Origin: Corylus avellana
Lineage: Eukaryota > Streptophyta > Magnoliopsida > Fagales > Betulaceae
Length of the DNA: 64,000 bases
Direction of reading: 5' to 3'
Assembly (NCBI RefSeq): GCF_901000735.1
Contig: NC_081551.1
Coordinates: 21,232,545-21,296,544, forward strand
Shown: in pieces, positions 63,801 through 64,000 of the stretch
Layout of the letters: every line of letters begins with the position of its first letter
How positions within the stretch are numbered: the first letter of the stretch is position 1
Notes under the pieces: model-generated
What the model saw: the letters and a program-made list of their open reading frames with translations, nothing else
Told to the model about the DNA's origin: nothing
Databases searched by the model: none
Made by a program: the position numbers and the translations under genes

Positions 63801-64000
63801 TCGATTTAATTATACTTTGATTGTACTCATTATGATAGTACTTCTTTTAAGATTTAATAAATTATATCCACATAATTAATTCAAATAGGTGAAATGTCAC
63901 ACCCATGTACATTTAATCATGCTTTGGATAAGTCTCAAACCCGACATGATTTAAGAGTAGTTAGGAAGAGGCTCGTCTACTATAATTTATTTATAATTAC
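59984..64000. repeat. Second copy of the MKK2 upstream segment
   Basis: Matches 52901-56917 as described for the first copy. It carries the same SINE and MITE insertions at equivalent places, so the copies separated after all of those insertions, which supports allelic origin. The match is still running at the window end. Confidence 0.88.
60076..60800 (-). pseudogene. Duplicate MKK2 exons 1 to 3, cut off by the gap
   Basis: Exons 60800-60724, 60628-60544 and 60210-60076 repeat MKK2 exons 1-3 and encode residues 1-99 without visible change. Exons 4-8 are missing because the contig starts within the intron at 59984. This is not a second gene but an assembly duplicate. Gene models that use it would be truncated after the ATP-binding lysine. 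Confidence 0.85.

Overview
The window is nuclear DNA from a dicotyledonous plant. Genes carry GT-AG introns, intergenic DNA is AT-rich, and short LINE, SINE, hAT and foldback elements fill introns and spacers. Protein similarity recalled from memory points to a rosid, perhaps a woody one such as Fagales, but the species cannot be fixed from the sequence alone.

Five genes are supported. From left to right: a single-exon HARBI1/ALP1-like domesticated transposase (542-2059, +); an NDR-type AGC kinase with 13 coding exons (4132-19276, +); a large nuclear protein with an ADA3-like SAGA-subunit region, 14 coding exons (25714-37357, +); a clade A protein phosphatase 2C of the ABI1 type, 4 coding exons (41650-43647, +); and a MAP kinase kinase of the MKK1/MKK2 group, 8 coding exons (50234-53717, -). 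All exon joins were made by hand and keep the frame: 526, 1317, 470 and 354 residues for the four spliced genes. From memory, the order matches pieces of Arabidopsis gene order (HARBI1-like next to ADA3-like next to MKK2; ABI1 next to MKK1; NDR kinase next to an ADA3 paralogue), so this looks like an old, conserved stress-signalling and chromatin neighbourhood.

Two 100-N gaps (15454-15553 and 59884-59983) are each flanked by a long duplicated segment. 13529-15453 repeats as 15554-17483, and 52901-56917 repeats as 59984-64000. These look like unmerged overlapping contig ends or haplotypes rather than biological duplications. The first creates a second set of NDR exons 8-10, one of which has a 5-bp deletion and a premature stop. 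The second creates a partial extra MKK2 gene.

Mobile DNA is well resolved by target site duplications (TSDs): a LINE nested in an older LINE in NDR intron 7; several 5'-truncated LINEs with 9-18 bp TSDs; a LINE with an RNase H domain after the PP2C that is itself interrupted by a 1.9-kb hAT-like element with an 8-bp TSD; tRNA-derived SINEs, one nested in a MITE with a perfect 14-bp TSD; and a 366-bp Mutator-like MITE with a 9-bp TSD. Two tiny insertions consist of little more than the terminal ACTTATC plus oligo(A) of the LINE, each flanked by perfect 16-bp TSDs. I saw no CRISPR array, operon, true tRNA or rRNA gene, and no convincing new multi-gene system.
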